A program made the position numbers and the translations under genes. A stretch of DNA of 64,000 nucleotides from Comamonadaceae bacterium G21597-S1 (lineage in GTDB: Bacteria; Pseudomonadota; Gammaproteobacteria; Burkholderiales; Burkholderiaceae_C): assembly GCA_027214345.1 (NCBI GenBank), contig JAPWHR010000009.1, forward strand, positions 62,001 to 126,000. The letters are read 5' to 3'. Positions 18,409-26,655 of the stretch are shown in pieces; position 1 is the stretch's first letter, and each line of letters begins with the position of its first letter. The notes under the pieces are model-generated. The model ran no database searches and was not told the origin of the DNA. It worked only from the letters and a program-made list of their open reading frames with translations.

Positions 18409-18849
18409 TCAGCTGCCCACGCGCAGCTGGTTGTCGACCGCCGTCACGCCGGCCACCGCCAGCGCCTTGGCCGCGGCGCGCTCGCGGGCCGCATCCGACG
18501 GTGCGCTGCCCTTGAGCACGACCTTGCCGTCGGTCGTGTCGACATCGATCTTCAACGCGCTGAGCTCCGGATCGCGCGCCAGATCGGCATTGATCTGGGT
18601 CGTGATCGCGGCGTCGCGGGCCGTGTCCGAGGCGTTGTCGATGGCGCTCTGGGCACCTTCCTTGGCGGTCTCGACGCCTTGCTTGACCTCGGCGCCGACG
18701 GCGTCGGCCTTCTGCTCCATGGTGTTGATGGCGGCGTCGACCTTCTGGCCAGCCGTCTGCTCGGGTGCGCCGTTGTCGCAGGCTGCCAGCGCCAGCAGCG
18801 CGGCGCAGGCGATGGCGGTCATCGTGGTGCGTTTGTAAGATGTCAACAT
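18409..18849 (-). CDS. BON-domain lipoprotein
   Basis: 146 residues from the ATG at 18849, with GGAGG upstream; the open frame back to 19017 has no support. Signal peptide with lipobox LALAAC-DN, so Cys about 24 is the lipidated residue. A helical stretch rich in Ala, Gln and Glu (about 30-75) precedes a single BON domain (about 78-146) with the pattern ITTQINADLARDPELSALKIDVDTTDGKVVLKGS. BON domains bind membranes and occur in envelope-stress proteins such as OsmY and DolP. Two of the visible features, lipid anchor and helical spacer, suggest a periplasmic face of the outer membrane. The GGDEF gene lies 130 bases upstream on the same strand. Confidence 0.88.
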   Translation of the reverse strand: MLTSYKRTTMTAIACAALLALAACDNGAPEQTAGQKVDAAINTMEQKADAVGAEVKQGVETAKEGAQSAIDNASDTARDAAITTQINADLARDPELSALKIDVDTTDGKVVLKGSAPSDAARERAAAKALAVAGVTAVDNQLRVGS

Positions 18850-18979
18850 GGGTTTTCCTCCTTGATTTGCCGATGTGTGGCAATGCGGGGAAGTGTCCTG
18901 CCGAGGCTGCGTGCCTGCCATAGGCGGGCGCCGGAAGCGGGTGTGGGAATTGTCCGACGGCACGGCGCCGCCACGGCGT

Positions 18980-20599
18980 TCAGGCGCGTTGCTTCTTGTG
19001 CCGGTACATGGCCGCATCGCTGCGATGCGTCAAGGTCTCGAGCGTGTCGCCCGGCTCGGCGGCGGCCACACCCACGCTGATACTCGCCTGCAGTCCAGCG
19101 GCGATGGACGACCAGTCGAACACGCGGACCGCCCCGACGATACGCTCGCAGACCTGGCGCGCGATGTGCAGTTCCACGCTCTTGAACACGATGACGAATT
19201 CGTCGCCGGCCAGGCGCGCGGCCATGTCGTCTTCGCGCACGTAGGAGCGCAGGATCTGTGCGATGCGCTTGAGCACTTCGTCGCCGACCTGGTGCGAGAA
19301 GGTATCGTTGATCTGCTTGAACTTGTCGACGTCGATCAGCGCCACGCAGGGTGGCAGTCCGCGTTCGGCACTGCCGCGCAGCAACTCCCCGGCGTAGAGC
19401 TCGAAGTTGCGCCGGTTCGGAATGCCGGTCAAGGTGTCTTCGAGCGAGAGTTTCTCGAGCTGGCGCGACGTGATCTCCAGCAATTGCACATGTTGCTGGC
19501 GCTGGCGCAGGTCGACCTGCCATTCGATCACCTTCTCGCGCGTCTCCAGGCCGTCGGTGCGGATCAGCTGTTCGCGCAGGCGCAGGCGGCGCAACTCGTC
19601 CAGCGCCTGGCCGTGGCGCCCTTGCGCGCCATGCAGCTGCGAGGCCAGCAGATGGCCGAGGCAGGCCAGCTGTTCGTGCTCCACCTCGACCGCGATCTCG
19701 ATCATGCGCGCGACCTGGGGAATCGCGGTGGCCCAGTCGCGTTGGGCCCAGGCGATCTCGGCCCGCACCCAGCTCTCGAGCGCCGACAGCCAGGTCACCG
19801 TCTGGTAACGCGCCGCCCATTGGGCCAGCACCTCGACGTCCAGCCGCGCCTGCCCGATGCGGCCATGCCAGATCTGCTCGAGGCACAGGCCGAACTGCAG
19901 CACCGCTTCAGTGGTGATGTGCGTGCCCGGCGACGCATGGCCCGCGTCGCCGTGCGCAATGCGCGCGATGATGGCTTCGCGGCGAATGCGCAGCTGGTCG
20001 AGGGCCGGGAACGCGCCGACGTAGTGGCGCTCGTGGAAGATGCGTACCACCTCGGTCCACCACAGGTTCACCCGCGGCTGGAAGGTGCTCAGTGTCGGCT
20101 CCGCACGCTCGGCGATCTGGATCGCCGTCTGCAGCGCCTGGTCTGCCTTGTCGAAACCATTGCTCCAGTAGTAGGCCACGCCCAAGGCGTTGTACGACAA
20201 CACGCTGTGTTCGTCGTTGTCCAGGAACTGGCTCAGGCGCACGCTGAGCAACGCAGCCTCGAGCGCCTCTTCGTTGCGGCCGAGCGTGACCGACACGATG
20301 GCGTGGGTCGTCAGCGCCATCACCTCGCCCGAGGTGTCGCCGAGCAGCTGGAACTGATGGGCCGCCCGCTGGCTGGCTCGGTGCGCGCGCCGGTACCGCG
20401 ACAACATGCGGTCGCAATGGGCCAGGCACAACAGCGCCTTGGCTTCGTAGCGCGGGTTCGACAGGCCTTCGGCGGCCTTGAGCACGCGTTGCGAGGTTTC
20501 GCGGCCGGACTGCACGTCGCCGCGGTCCAGCGCCGCATGGGCATCACGCAGCAATGCCTCCAGTCCATCGTTGCGGCGCGGCTGGGGCGGATTGGACAT
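18980..20599 (-). CDS. Diguanylate cyclase with N-terminal TPR-like domain
   Basis: 539 residues from the ATG at 20599; an upstream extension to 20779 is Arg/Pro-rich noise. Residues 1-350 are helical repeats of TPR type (for example SNPRYEAKALLCLAHCDRML and ALGVAYYWSNGFDKADQALQ) without membrane spans. A coiled coil (about 350-385) leads to the GGDEF domain (about 385-539): DTLTGIPNRRNFE, then the signature RLAGDEFVIVF. The first Gly of GGDEF is Ala, a substitution seen in active enzymes. An inhibitory RxxD site (REDD) sits five residues before it. It makes cyclic-di-GMP in the cytoplasm; the TPR part probably receives the signal by protein contact. Confidence 0.92.
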   Translation of the reverse strand: MSNPPQPRRNDGLEALLRDAHAALDRGDVQSGRETSQRVLKAAEGLSNPRYEAKALLCLAHCDRMLSRYRRAHRASQRAAHQFQLLGDTSGEVMALTTHAIVSVTLGRNEEALEAALLSVRLSQFLDNDEHSVLSYNALGVAYYWSNGFDKADQALQTAIQIAERAEPTLSTFQPRVNLWWTEVVRIFHERHYVGAFPALDQLRIRREAIIARIAHGDAGHASPGTHITTEAVLQFGLCLEQIWHGRIGQARLDVEVLAQWAARYQTVTWLSALESWVRAEIAWAQRDWATAIPQVARMIEIAVEVEHEQLACLGHLLASQLHGAQGRHGQALDELRRLRLREQLIRTDGLETREKVIEWQVDLRQRQQHVQLLEITSRQLEKLSLEDTLTGIPNRRNFELYAGELLRGSAERGLPPCVALIDVDKFKQINDTFSHQVGDEVLKRIAQILRSYVREDDMAARLAGDEFVIVFKSVELHIARQVCERIVGAVRVFDWSSIAAGLQASISVGVAAAEPGDTLETLTHRSDAAMYRHKKQRA

Positions 20600-20718
20600 C
20601 CGCCGATTTTGCGCCAATGGCGCTGCGTTGCTGCCACGCAACGGCTCAGGGCCTGGCGGGGGCGCACGCCGGTCGCGCCGCGGCCTACACTGGGGCCGAT
20701 GACGACGGGAGCGCACCG

Positions 20719-21558
20719 ATGGCAGTCCGGTGCCGGCCGGGCATGACGGCAGGCGGCGCCGTGCCGGGTGCGCTGGCACTGGTCATGGCCCTGTACGGCG
20801 TGGTGCTGGGCGGCTTGTGGTGGGGCCAGGAAAAGTTGCTGTTCATGCCGGATCGGCTGGCGCAGGACCATGTGCTGGTCAAGGCCAACGACGTCCACGA
20901 GCTCCGGATCCCGGTTGCCGGCGCAGAACTGTCGGCACTGCACCTGCGCCTGCCCGATCCCCGCGGCGTGGTGTTTTTCCTGCACGGCAATGCCGGCAGC
21001 TTGGAGAGCTGGTTCGTCAACCCGGACTTCTACCGCCGCGCCAACTACGATCTGTTCATGCTCGACTACCGCGGCTACGGCAAGAGCCGTGGCGCGATCA
21101 CCAGCGAGGCGCAGCTGCATGCCGACGTACGCTCGGCCTGGGACAGCATCGCCGAGCGGTACGCCGGGCGCAAGCGCGTGATCTACGGCCGTTCACTGGG
21201 ATCGGGCCTGGCGGCCCGGCTGGCGCTGGACCTGCCCGCCGCGCAGGCCCCCGACCTGACGGTGCTGGTGTCTCCCTACCGCAGCATCGCCGCGCTGACG
21301 GCACAGCTCTATCCCTGGGTGCCGCAGGCCTTGTTGCGGTACCCGATGCGCACCGATACATGGATCGGGCGGATACCGAACCGGCTGCTGCTGATCCACG
21401 GCGAGCACGACGCGCTGATCGCGCCGCAGCACAGCCACGCGCTCAAGGCACTGGCACCCCAGGCCGAGTTGCTGCTGGTGCCGGGCGCAGGGCACAACGA
21501 CTTGCAGCAGTACCCGGTCTATCTGGACGGTCTGGCGCGAGCGCTGACGGAGTTGTAG
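20719..21558 (+). CDS. Alpha/beta hydrolase, BEM46/ABHD13-like
   Basis: 279 residues from the ATG at 20719, chosen because GGGAG lies seven bases upstream; ATG 20743 is an alternative, and the frame to 20554 runs into the opposite gene. One N-terminal membrane helix (about 15-35, ALALVMALYGVVLGGLWWG) anchors it. The hydrolase core shows the oxyanion loop FLHGNAGS, nucleophile elbow GRSLGS, acid in HGEHD and His in GAGHND, so the triad is complete. Substrate unknown; relatives act on lipids or esters at the inner membrane. Transcribed divergently from the GGDEF gene across 119 bases and convergent with the VOC gene. Confidence 0.88.
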   Translation: MAVRCRPGMTAGGAVPGALALVMALYGVVLGGLWWGQEKLLFMPDRLAQDHVLVKANDVHELRIPVAGAELSALHLRLPDPRGVVFFLHGNAGSLESWFVNPDFYRRANYDLFMLDYRGYGKSRGAITSEAQLHADVRSAWDSIAERYAGRKRVIYGRSLGSGLAARLALDLPAAQAPDLTVLVSPYRSIAALTAQLYPWVPQALLRYPMRTDTWIGRIPNRLLLIHGEHDALIAPQHSHALKALAPQAELLLVPGAGHNDLQQYPVYLDGLARALTEL

Positions 21559-21633
21559 GCACTGCCGCGTCGCGGTGCCGGCGGCTCCGCGGCGATGGCG
21601 CCCGCCCATTCGGTCAGGCTGTCGGGTAGGCCG

Positions 21634-22395
21634 TCAGCCGGCGCCCTTGATCAGACCGATCGGCGCGCCTAGCGGGTCGATGATGACCGTGAAGCGCCCG
21701 ATGCCCGGAATGTCGTTGGGCGGCACGATGGTCTCGACCGCCCCCAGTTCCCGGGCCATGGCGCCGGCGGCATCACAATCGGCGACGTGGATGTAGGGCA
21801 GCCAGAACGACGGCATCGACGCGTCAGGCGCTTGCTGCATCGCGCCGGCCCGCATCGCGCCGCCGCCGTCCTTCAGGATGTAGTAGGTGCCTTGTGGCCC
21901 CATGTCCATGGTGTCGACGGTGTGGCCCAGCGCCTTCGCGTAGAACGCGGTGGCGGCCTTGATGTCGGTGCTCCACAACTCGTTCCAGAACCAGTTGCCG
22001 AACGGGGTGTTCGCCGCATCCTGCGGGTCGCCTTGCGCGTTTTTCCACAAGCAGACCATCGCACCGCTCGGGTCCTGGATCGCCGCGCCGCGACCGACAT
22101 CGCCGAAGGCAGTCGGTGGCATCACGAGCGTGGCACCGGCTGCCGTGCTGGCCATGACGCTCTTGTCGACATCCGGCACCGACAGGTACGATGCCCAGTG
22201 CGGGGTGACGCCCTTGTCGGCGCCGCGCCAGCCGCCTATGGCCTGCTCGCCGTTCATGATCATGTCGTAGGTCTGGTCGCCCATCGGCATGGACTGCACG
22301 GCCCAGCCGCACAGGCCGGCGTAGAACACCTGCGCCTGTGCGGGATCGGGCGAGACATGTTCGAACCAGACGAATTTACCGGGCAGGTGGGCCAT
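21634..22395 (-). CDS. VOC (glyoxalase/bleomycin-resistance) superfamily protein, two-domain
   Basis: 253 residues with two tandem VOC units: residues about 6-118 (FVWFEHVSPDPAQAQVFYAGLCGW onwards) and about 130-253 (WNELWSTDIKAATAFYAKALGHT onwards). The arrangement matches the hydroxylase-like VOC proteins common in actinobacteria and Burkholderiales. The metal ligands of glyoxalase I are not clearly conserved; substrate unknown. It starts 45 bases after the SRPBCC-GST gene on the same strand, making it the third gene of an ArsR-led operon. Confidence 0.87.
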   Translation of the reverse strand: MAHLPGKFVWFEHVSPDPAQAQVFYAGLCGWAVQSMPMGDQTYDMIMNGEQAIGGWRGADKGVTPHWASYLSVPDVDKSVMASTAAGATLVMPPTAFGDVGRGAAIQDPSGAMVCLWKNAQGDPQDAANTPFGNWFWNELWSTDIKAATAFYAKALGHTVDTMDMGPQGTYYILKDGGGAMRAGAMQQAPDASMPSFWLPYIHVADCDAAGAMARELGAVETIVPPNDIPGIGRFTVIIDPLGAPIGLIKGAG

Positions 22396-22440
22396 GGCGG
22401 GGACTCCTTGGTTGGTGAGGGGTGATCGCGTGGCGGTCGA

Positions 22441-23520
22441 TCAACCGGGCTGGGTGTTGGTGAAGCTGGGGCGTGAGGCCATCGTCTCGTGGGCGCGCAT
22501 CACGTTGGCATATTGCGCCAACAGTGCGCCGCCCTGCGGCATCATCTTGACGTAGGCCAGGATCGGCGCGAGGAACAGGTCGGCCGACGACAGGCTGGAG
22601 CCGGCCAGGAAATCGCGTGCGCCATACGCCGTGTCCAACGCCTTGAGCTGGGCCGGCATCTCGGCCAGCGCCTTGTCGATCACGGCAATATCGGGTTTGC
22701 CGCCTTCGCCCTTCGGGAAAATGAACTGCAGCACGAAGCGCCGCACCATGGTGTCGTAGTAGTAGCTGTTGATGCTGCTGATCCACTGCAGGCAGCGTGT
22801 GCGTTCGATGATGGAGCCGGGCCGCAGCGTCGGTGCGTCGCCGAAACATTCGTCGATGTAGTTGACGATGGCCTCGGTCTCCCAGATCGTGATGTCGCCG
22901 TCACGCAGCCCCGGGATCTTGCCGAACGGATGCACCGCCAGGATGTCGGGCGTGCGGGGGCCGCAGGTGTGCAGGGTGTAGGCCACGCCTTTCTCGGCCA
23001 GCGCCATGCGCGCGGTGCGGGTGTAGCTGCTGCGCGCGTCGCCCAGCAGAACCACCGTGCCCGCGCTGCCCTGGGGGTCGAGCGCGTCGTTCAGGCGGTT
23101 GAAGGTCGAGCTCCAGCCCTGGTTGTGACCGTCGCGGGCGGCGGCTGCCGGGAAACCGCTGTGTGTCATCTGCATCTCGGTGCCGCCATCCTTTTCGTGC
23201 AACACGATCTCGACCAGGGTCTCGACGCCGGGCATGGGGTTGTGTTCGCCTTTCCATTGCCAGGTGTAGGCCAGGCTGCTCGGAGCATGCAGTGCGGTGA
23301 AGCGACCGCCGACGACGAACAGGCTGCCGTCGCGCGACTGCATCTCGACCTGCCAGGCGCCACCGACTTCGGCACGCACCTGTGCCGCATGGACCCGCAT
23401 GCCGCGCGGACCCATCCAGGAAGCGAGGCCGGCCTCGGTGGTGAAGGCGGCAAATACCTTGTCCCGTGGGGCCCGGATGAAGCGGGACATCTGCAGCGTG
23501 AATCTCTCGGGTGCGTTCAT
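22441..23520 (-). CDS. SRPBCC (AHSA1-like) domain fused to glutathione S-transferase
   Basis: 359 residues from the ATG at 23520, which overlaps the stop of the ArsR gene by ATGA. Residues 1-148 are an AHSA1/START-like domain (SRFIRAPRDKVFAAFTTEAGLASWMGP, then GGAWQVEMQSRDGS and GWSSTFNRL). From about 155 comes a complete GST: thioredoxin-fold half GTVVLLGDARSSYTRTARMALAEKGV, with the cis-Pro motif FGKIPGLRDGDITIWETEAIVNYI, then the helical half to the end. No stop or frameshift separates them, and both halves keep conserved residues. SRPBCC domains bind hydrophobic ligands, so a bound xenobiotic could be passed to glutathione; that is inference. The two are normally separate proteins. Confidence 0.85.
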   Translation of the reverse strand: MNAPERFTLQMSRFIRAPRDKVFAAFTTEAGLASWMGPRGMRVHAAQVRAEVGGAWQVEMQSRDGSLFVVGGRFTALHAPSSLAYTWQWKGEHNPMPGVETLVEIVLHEKDGGTEMQMTHSGFPAAAARDGHNQGWSSTFNRLNDALDPQGSAGTVVLLGDARSSYTRTARMALAEKGVAYTLHTCGPRTPDILAVHPFGKIPGLRDGDITIWETEAIVNYIDECFGDAPTLRPGSIIERTRCLQWISSINSYYYDTMVRRFVLQFIFPKGEGGKPDIAVIDKALAEMPAQLKALDTAYGARDFLAGSSLSSADLFLAPILAYVKMMPQGGALLAQYANVMRAHETMASRPSFTNTQPG

Positions 23521-23984
23521 GGCTTTTTCCTCGGGTGACGGTGGGTTGGGCGGCGCTCGCGCTCGCGCGTCTCCGCGGGTGGACGTCCATGGGACGGTGA
23601 TGCGGGTGGCGGCACCCCGGCCGTGTGGGGCTCCGCCGCGGGCGGGGGATCGGTGGCGACGGGCCCCTCGAGTACCTCGACCAGCCGGTCCAGGCTGTCG
23701 TCCCAGAAGGCGCGGTATTGCGACAACCAGTCGTCGGCACGCTGCAGCCCCGGCGCATGCAGCCGGCAGATGCGCCACTGGGCATCGACCTTGCGTTCGA
23801 TCAGTCCGGCGTTCTCGAGTACGCGCAGGTGCCGGGAAATCGCCGGAGCGGAGATCCGGAACGGCTTGACCAGCTCGCCCACCGGCGACGCGCCCTGGGC
23901 CAGGCGGGCCAGGATGGCGCGCCGGGTCGGGTCGGCCAGCGCCGCAAAGGTGGCGCTCAGGGAATCGGTGGCGGGCGGGGACAT
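23517..23984 (-). CDS. ArsR family transcriptional regulator
   Basis: 155 residues from the ATG at 23984. Winged helix-turn-helix of the ArsR type in residues about 5-95: LADPTRRAILARLAQG, then FRISAPAISRHLRVLENAGLIERKVDAQWRICRL with the recognition helix SAPAISRHLRVLE. No metal-binding ELCVCDL motif, so it belongs to the SRPBCC-associated branch that senses other signals. The last 40 residues are Pro/Arg-rich and probably disordered. First gene of the ArsR / SRPBCC-GST / VOC operon; a 20-bp inverted repeat lies just before its start and is likely its operator. Confidence 0.9.
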   Translation of the reverse strand: MSPPATDSLSATFAALADPTRRAILARLAQGASPVGELVKPFRISAPAISRHLRVLENAGLIERKVDAQWRICRLHAPGLQRADDWLSQYRAFWDDSLDRLVEVLEGPVATDPPPAAEPHTAGVPPPASPSHGRPPAETRERERRPTHRHPRKKP

Positions 23985-23990
23985 GGCTTT

Positions 23991-24010
23991 ATTTAACCAA
24001 CGTGTTAAAT
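23991..24010. promoter_or_regulatory. Palindromic operator upstream of the ArsR gene
   Basis: ATTTAACCAACGTGTTAAAT: perfect 7-bp arms ATTTAAC and GTTAAAT with a 6-base centre, ending six bases before the ArsR start codon. The size and AT-rich arms are typical of ArsR-family sites in SRPBCC operons. Repression of its own operon is inferred. Confidence 0.6.
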
Positions 24011-24102
24011 AGATGTCAATCAGGTTTTTTTTTGCCACCGTCGACCCCATTCGCCGCCCTGGTTCGTTTCAGGGGGTTCCATCCACTTGCAGGGACCCTC
24101 CC

Positions 24103-25002
24103 ATGAAATTGCATCAACTGGCCTTGTGCACGCTGCTGGCAGCCGCAGCCGTGCCGTCCCACGCCGTCGGCCGCCTGGTCGACGTCGATGTACTCGATCG
24201 CGCCACCGGCGCCGTATTGCCGGTGTATTCGCACCGTGGCGAATACTGGATCGCCGGCAGCCCGGGCCGCGCCTATGCCATCGTGTTGCGCAATCGCGCC
24301 GGCGAACGACTGCTGGCCGTGACCGCGGTCGACGGCGTCAACGTGCTCAGTGGCGAGACTGCGGGTTGGGACCAGTCTGGCTATGTGCTGGCACCCTCGC
24401 ACCGCTACCAGGTCACCGGCTGGCGCAAGAGCCGCAGCGAGGTGGCCGCATTTGCGTTTGCCAGCAGCGACGCGGCATATGCGTCGCGCACCGGCCGGCC
24501 GGACCATGTCGGTGTGATCGGTGTGGCGGTGTTCCGCGAACGACGGCCAGTCGCCGAGCCGCGCTGGTCGCCGCCGGAGATGGACAACCGGTCCGACCTG
24601 GACCGCGACGCTGGCCCGGGTGCGGGCCGACGCGTTGCGCCGTCGGCGAGCGCTTCGGCCCGGGACGCGGCTGGCGGTGAGAGCCGATCCGAACGCGCGG
24701 CGCCCGCGGCCCAGGCCGAGCCGGGGTCCGACGCAAGCCGGGCCCTTGGCAAGGCCTTGTCGCCGGCGGCTCCCGCGCCACGTCTGGGCACCGCGCACGG
24801 CGAGCGCGAATCCTCGTGGGTGACACACACGACATTCACGCGCCGGCATGCGCGCCCGGACGACATCATCCGGATCCGTTATGACAGCCGCGAAAACCTG
24901 ATCGCCAGCGGCGTGATCCGCGTGCCGCTGCCGTCCCGTGTCGACCCGTTTCCGGCATCGGCGCAGGCCGGCTACGTGCCGGATCCGCCGCCACGGTATT
25001 GA
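24103..25002 (+). CDS. Exported protein of unknown function, upstream of ECF sigma
   Basis: 299 residues from the ATG at 24103 (MKLHQLALCTLLAAAAVPSHA), an evident Sec signal peptide cleaved after SHA; the frame further up lacks a ribosome site. Residues 22-150 look like a beta-rich domain (GRLVDVDVLDRATGAVLPVY, then GRAYAIVLRNRAGERLLAVTAVDGVNVLSGE), a pattern seen in hypothetical proteins of proteobacteria that sit beside sigma factors. A low-complexity Ala/Ser/Arg-rich stretch (about 170-240) follows, then a small C-terminal strand segment. I do not recognise a named family. It lies 22 bases before the sigma factor gene and is probably the first gene of that operon; it may be the envelope sensor or target. 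Confidence 0.78.
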   Translation: MKLHQLALCTLLAAAAVPSHAVGRLVDVDVLDRATGAVLPVYSHRGEYWIAGSPGRAYAIVLRNRAGERLLAVTAVDGVNVLSGETAGWDQSGYVLAPSHRYQVTGWRKSRSEVAAFAFASSDAAYASRTGRPDHVGVIGVAVFRERRPVAEPRWSPPEMDNRSDLDRDAGPGAGRRVAPSASASARDAAGGESRSERAAPAAQAEPGSDASRALGKALSPAAPAPRLGTAHGERESSWVTHTTFTRRHARPDDIIRIRYDSRENLIASGVIRVPLPSRVDPFPASAQAGYVPDPPPRY

Positions 25003-25024
25003 CGGGGCTGGCGCGGCCCGGGTG

Positions 25025-25642
25025 ATGGCGATAATCGCGCCGATGCCAGGCCATGCCGACGCCGACGATGCGGGCGACGAAGCGATGATGCTGCGTTACG
25101 CGGCGGGCGAAGTGGCCGCGTTCGACGCGTTGTACGCGCGCCATGCCACCCCTGTATGGCGTTACCTGCTGCGCCATGTCGGTGATCGCGCGGTCGCCGA
25201 TGAACTGCTGCAGGACGTCTGGTTCTCCGTGGCGCGCCAGGCCCCGCGTTACCAGGTCACGGCCCGGTTCCGGACCTGGTTGTTCACGCTGGCGCACAAC
25301 CGCATGGTCGACCATCTGCGCACACGCCGGCAGCACCAGAGCCTGGACGCCCCGGCATACGGGGGCGATGATGCCGATGCGCCGGCGCTGACCGCCACCT
25401 GGGCGGCGGACTCGGGTTTCGGACCGCTGCGCCAGCTGCAGGGACGCGAACAGGCCGTCGCACTGCTCGATGCCATCGCGCAATTGCCCGACGAGCAGCG
25501 TGACGCCTTCCTGCTGCAGGCCGAGGCCGGCATGACGGTGCAGGAGATCGCGGCCACGACGCAGGTGGCGTTCGAAACCGCCAAGAGCCGGTTGCGGTAC
25601 GCGCGCCAGACCTTGCGCCGGCTGTTGCAGGAATACGCATGA
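25025..25642 (+). CDS. ECF-type RNA polymerase sigma factor
   Basis: 205 residues from the ATG at 25025; ATG 25043 is also possible, and neither has a strong ribosome site. Region 2 is visible as AFDALYARHATPVWRYLLR and DELLQDVWFSVARQAPRY with TWLFTLAHNRMVDHLR; region 4 as LPDEQRDAFLLQAEAGMTVQEIAATTQVAFETAKSRLRYARQTLRR. No region 1.1 or 3, so it is an ECF factor. Its stop overlaps the ATG of the next gene (ATGA), whose product has the layout of a membrane anti-sigma factor. It would direct transcription of a small envelope regulon, possibly this operon. Confidence 0.92.
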   Translation: MAIIAPMPGHADADDAGDEAMMLRYAAGEVAAFDALYARHATPVWRYLLRHVGDRAVADELLQDVWFSVARQAPRYQVTARFRTWLFTLAHNRMVDHLRTRRQHQSLDAPAYGGDDADAPALTATWAADSGFGPLRQLQGREQAVALLDAIAQLPDEQRDAFLLQAEAGMTVQEIAATTQVAFETAKSRLRYARQTLRRLLQEYA

Positions 25643-26613
25643 ATCCAGGCACTCCCCACGGCGACGATGACGACCTGATCCGGCTCTACCACGCGGCCGC
25701 CGACCGGGTGGGTGGCGCGCCGTCGCCGGCGGTGGGCGACGCGGTGCGGGCCCATGCGCGGGTCATGGCCGCGTCGCGGCAACCGGCGGATCCGCCGGAC
25801 ATACCCGTCGTGCCGGACGCAGGCCAGGACAAGGCGTCCAACGCGGCGCGCTGGCGCGTGTCGATGCTCGCGAGCCTGGCGTTGGTCGCGCTGGCCGGTC
25901 TGCTGGTGCTGCAGTTCGACCGCGGCAGGCCGCAGGAGCAGGATCTCGTGCGCGCGCCGGACGCCGTGGTGGCGCAGCGCGGCGACGCCGAACGGTCCGC
26001 TTCGCTCCCAGCGCCGCAGTCGGCGGTGGAGTCGGCGCGCGACTTGCCGCAGGCGAGGGCCACGGCCACCGACGCGGCACCGGCACCGGCACCGGCACCG
26101 GCACCGGTGGCCGGGCCGACCCGGGGTGCGCCCAATGGTGCCGATGCGGTGTCCGCGAAGGCCTTGGCTCCAGCGCCGCCGGCCGCATCGACGCGGGCAG
26201 ACGCTGCGGCGGCAGCGGGTGCGCCGGCCACCGCGGCGCCACCGTTGGCCGAGGCCAACCGTGCCTTGCGGGCCGTGCCGTCGCCTGAACCGCTCGCAGG
26301 TGCGGTCCGGCCGGATGTCATGGCGGACGATGCACATGGCATGGCTGCGGCCGGCAACTGGCCCGCGCTCGCGTCGCGCCTGGCCGCCGGCATGGCGGTC
26401 GATGTCCGCGATGCCCTGGGACGCACCCTGCTGATGCGCGCAGCTGGCGCAGGGCAGGTCGACATGGTGCGGCGCCTGCTCGATGCGGGGGCCGATCCGC
26501 GCCTGGTCGACACCGGCGGCAGGACGGCCGGCGATTGGGCCCGGCGCGCGGAACGGCTCGACATTGCCTCGATGCTGGACGATGCGCAGCGCAACCCTGG
26601 CGCCGGGCGCTAA
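25639..26613 (+). CDS. Single-span membrane protein with C-terminal ankyrin repeats, putative anti-sigma factor
   Basis: 324 residues, translationally coupled to the sigma gene by ATGA. A cytoplasmic-type N-terminal part (1-70) contains no HxxxCxxC zinc motif. One membrane helix (about 73-92, MLASLALVALAGLLVL). A long Ala/Pro-rich linker (about 100-225) includes five AP pairs. The C-terminal part (about 230-318) has ankyrin repeats: NWPALASRLAAGMAVDVRDALGRTLLMRAAGAGQVDMVRRLLDAGADPRLVDTGGRTAGDWAR is split over two repeats. Position and topology suggest an anti-sigma factor with a periplasmic ankyrin sensor. The absence of the usual anti-sigma signature makes this an inference from context. Confidence 0.75.
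   Translation: MNPGTPHGDDDDLIRLYHAAADRVGGAPSPAVGDAVRAHARVMAASRQPADPPDIPVVPDAGQDKASNAARWRVSMLASLALVALAGLLVLQFDRGRPQEQDLVRAPDAVVAQRGDAERSASLPAPQSAVESARDLPQARATATDAAPAPAPAPAPVAGPTRGAPNGADAVSAKALAPAPPAASTRADAAAAAGAPATAAPPLAEANRALRAVPSPEPLAGAVRPDVMADDAHGMAAAGNWPALASRLAAGMAVDVRDALGRTLLMRAAGAGQVDMVRRLLDAGADPRLVDTGGRTAGDWARRAERLDIASMLDDAQRNPGAGR
26077..26106 (+). repeat. Five tandem copies of GCACCG inside the membrane-ankyrin gene
   Basis: Five perfect 6-base copies in frame, coding for alternating Ala and Pro in the periplasmic linker. Length changes by one copy would keep the frame. Confidence 0.9.
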
Positions 26614-26655
26614 CATGGTGGCCAGGCAACGCGTCCACCATCAGGAGACAACGGC

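Noticed and set aside
26077-26106. Short tandem repeat as part of a CRISPR or mobile element
   Set aside because: Six-base units without spacers, in frame, coding Ala-Pro in a linker.
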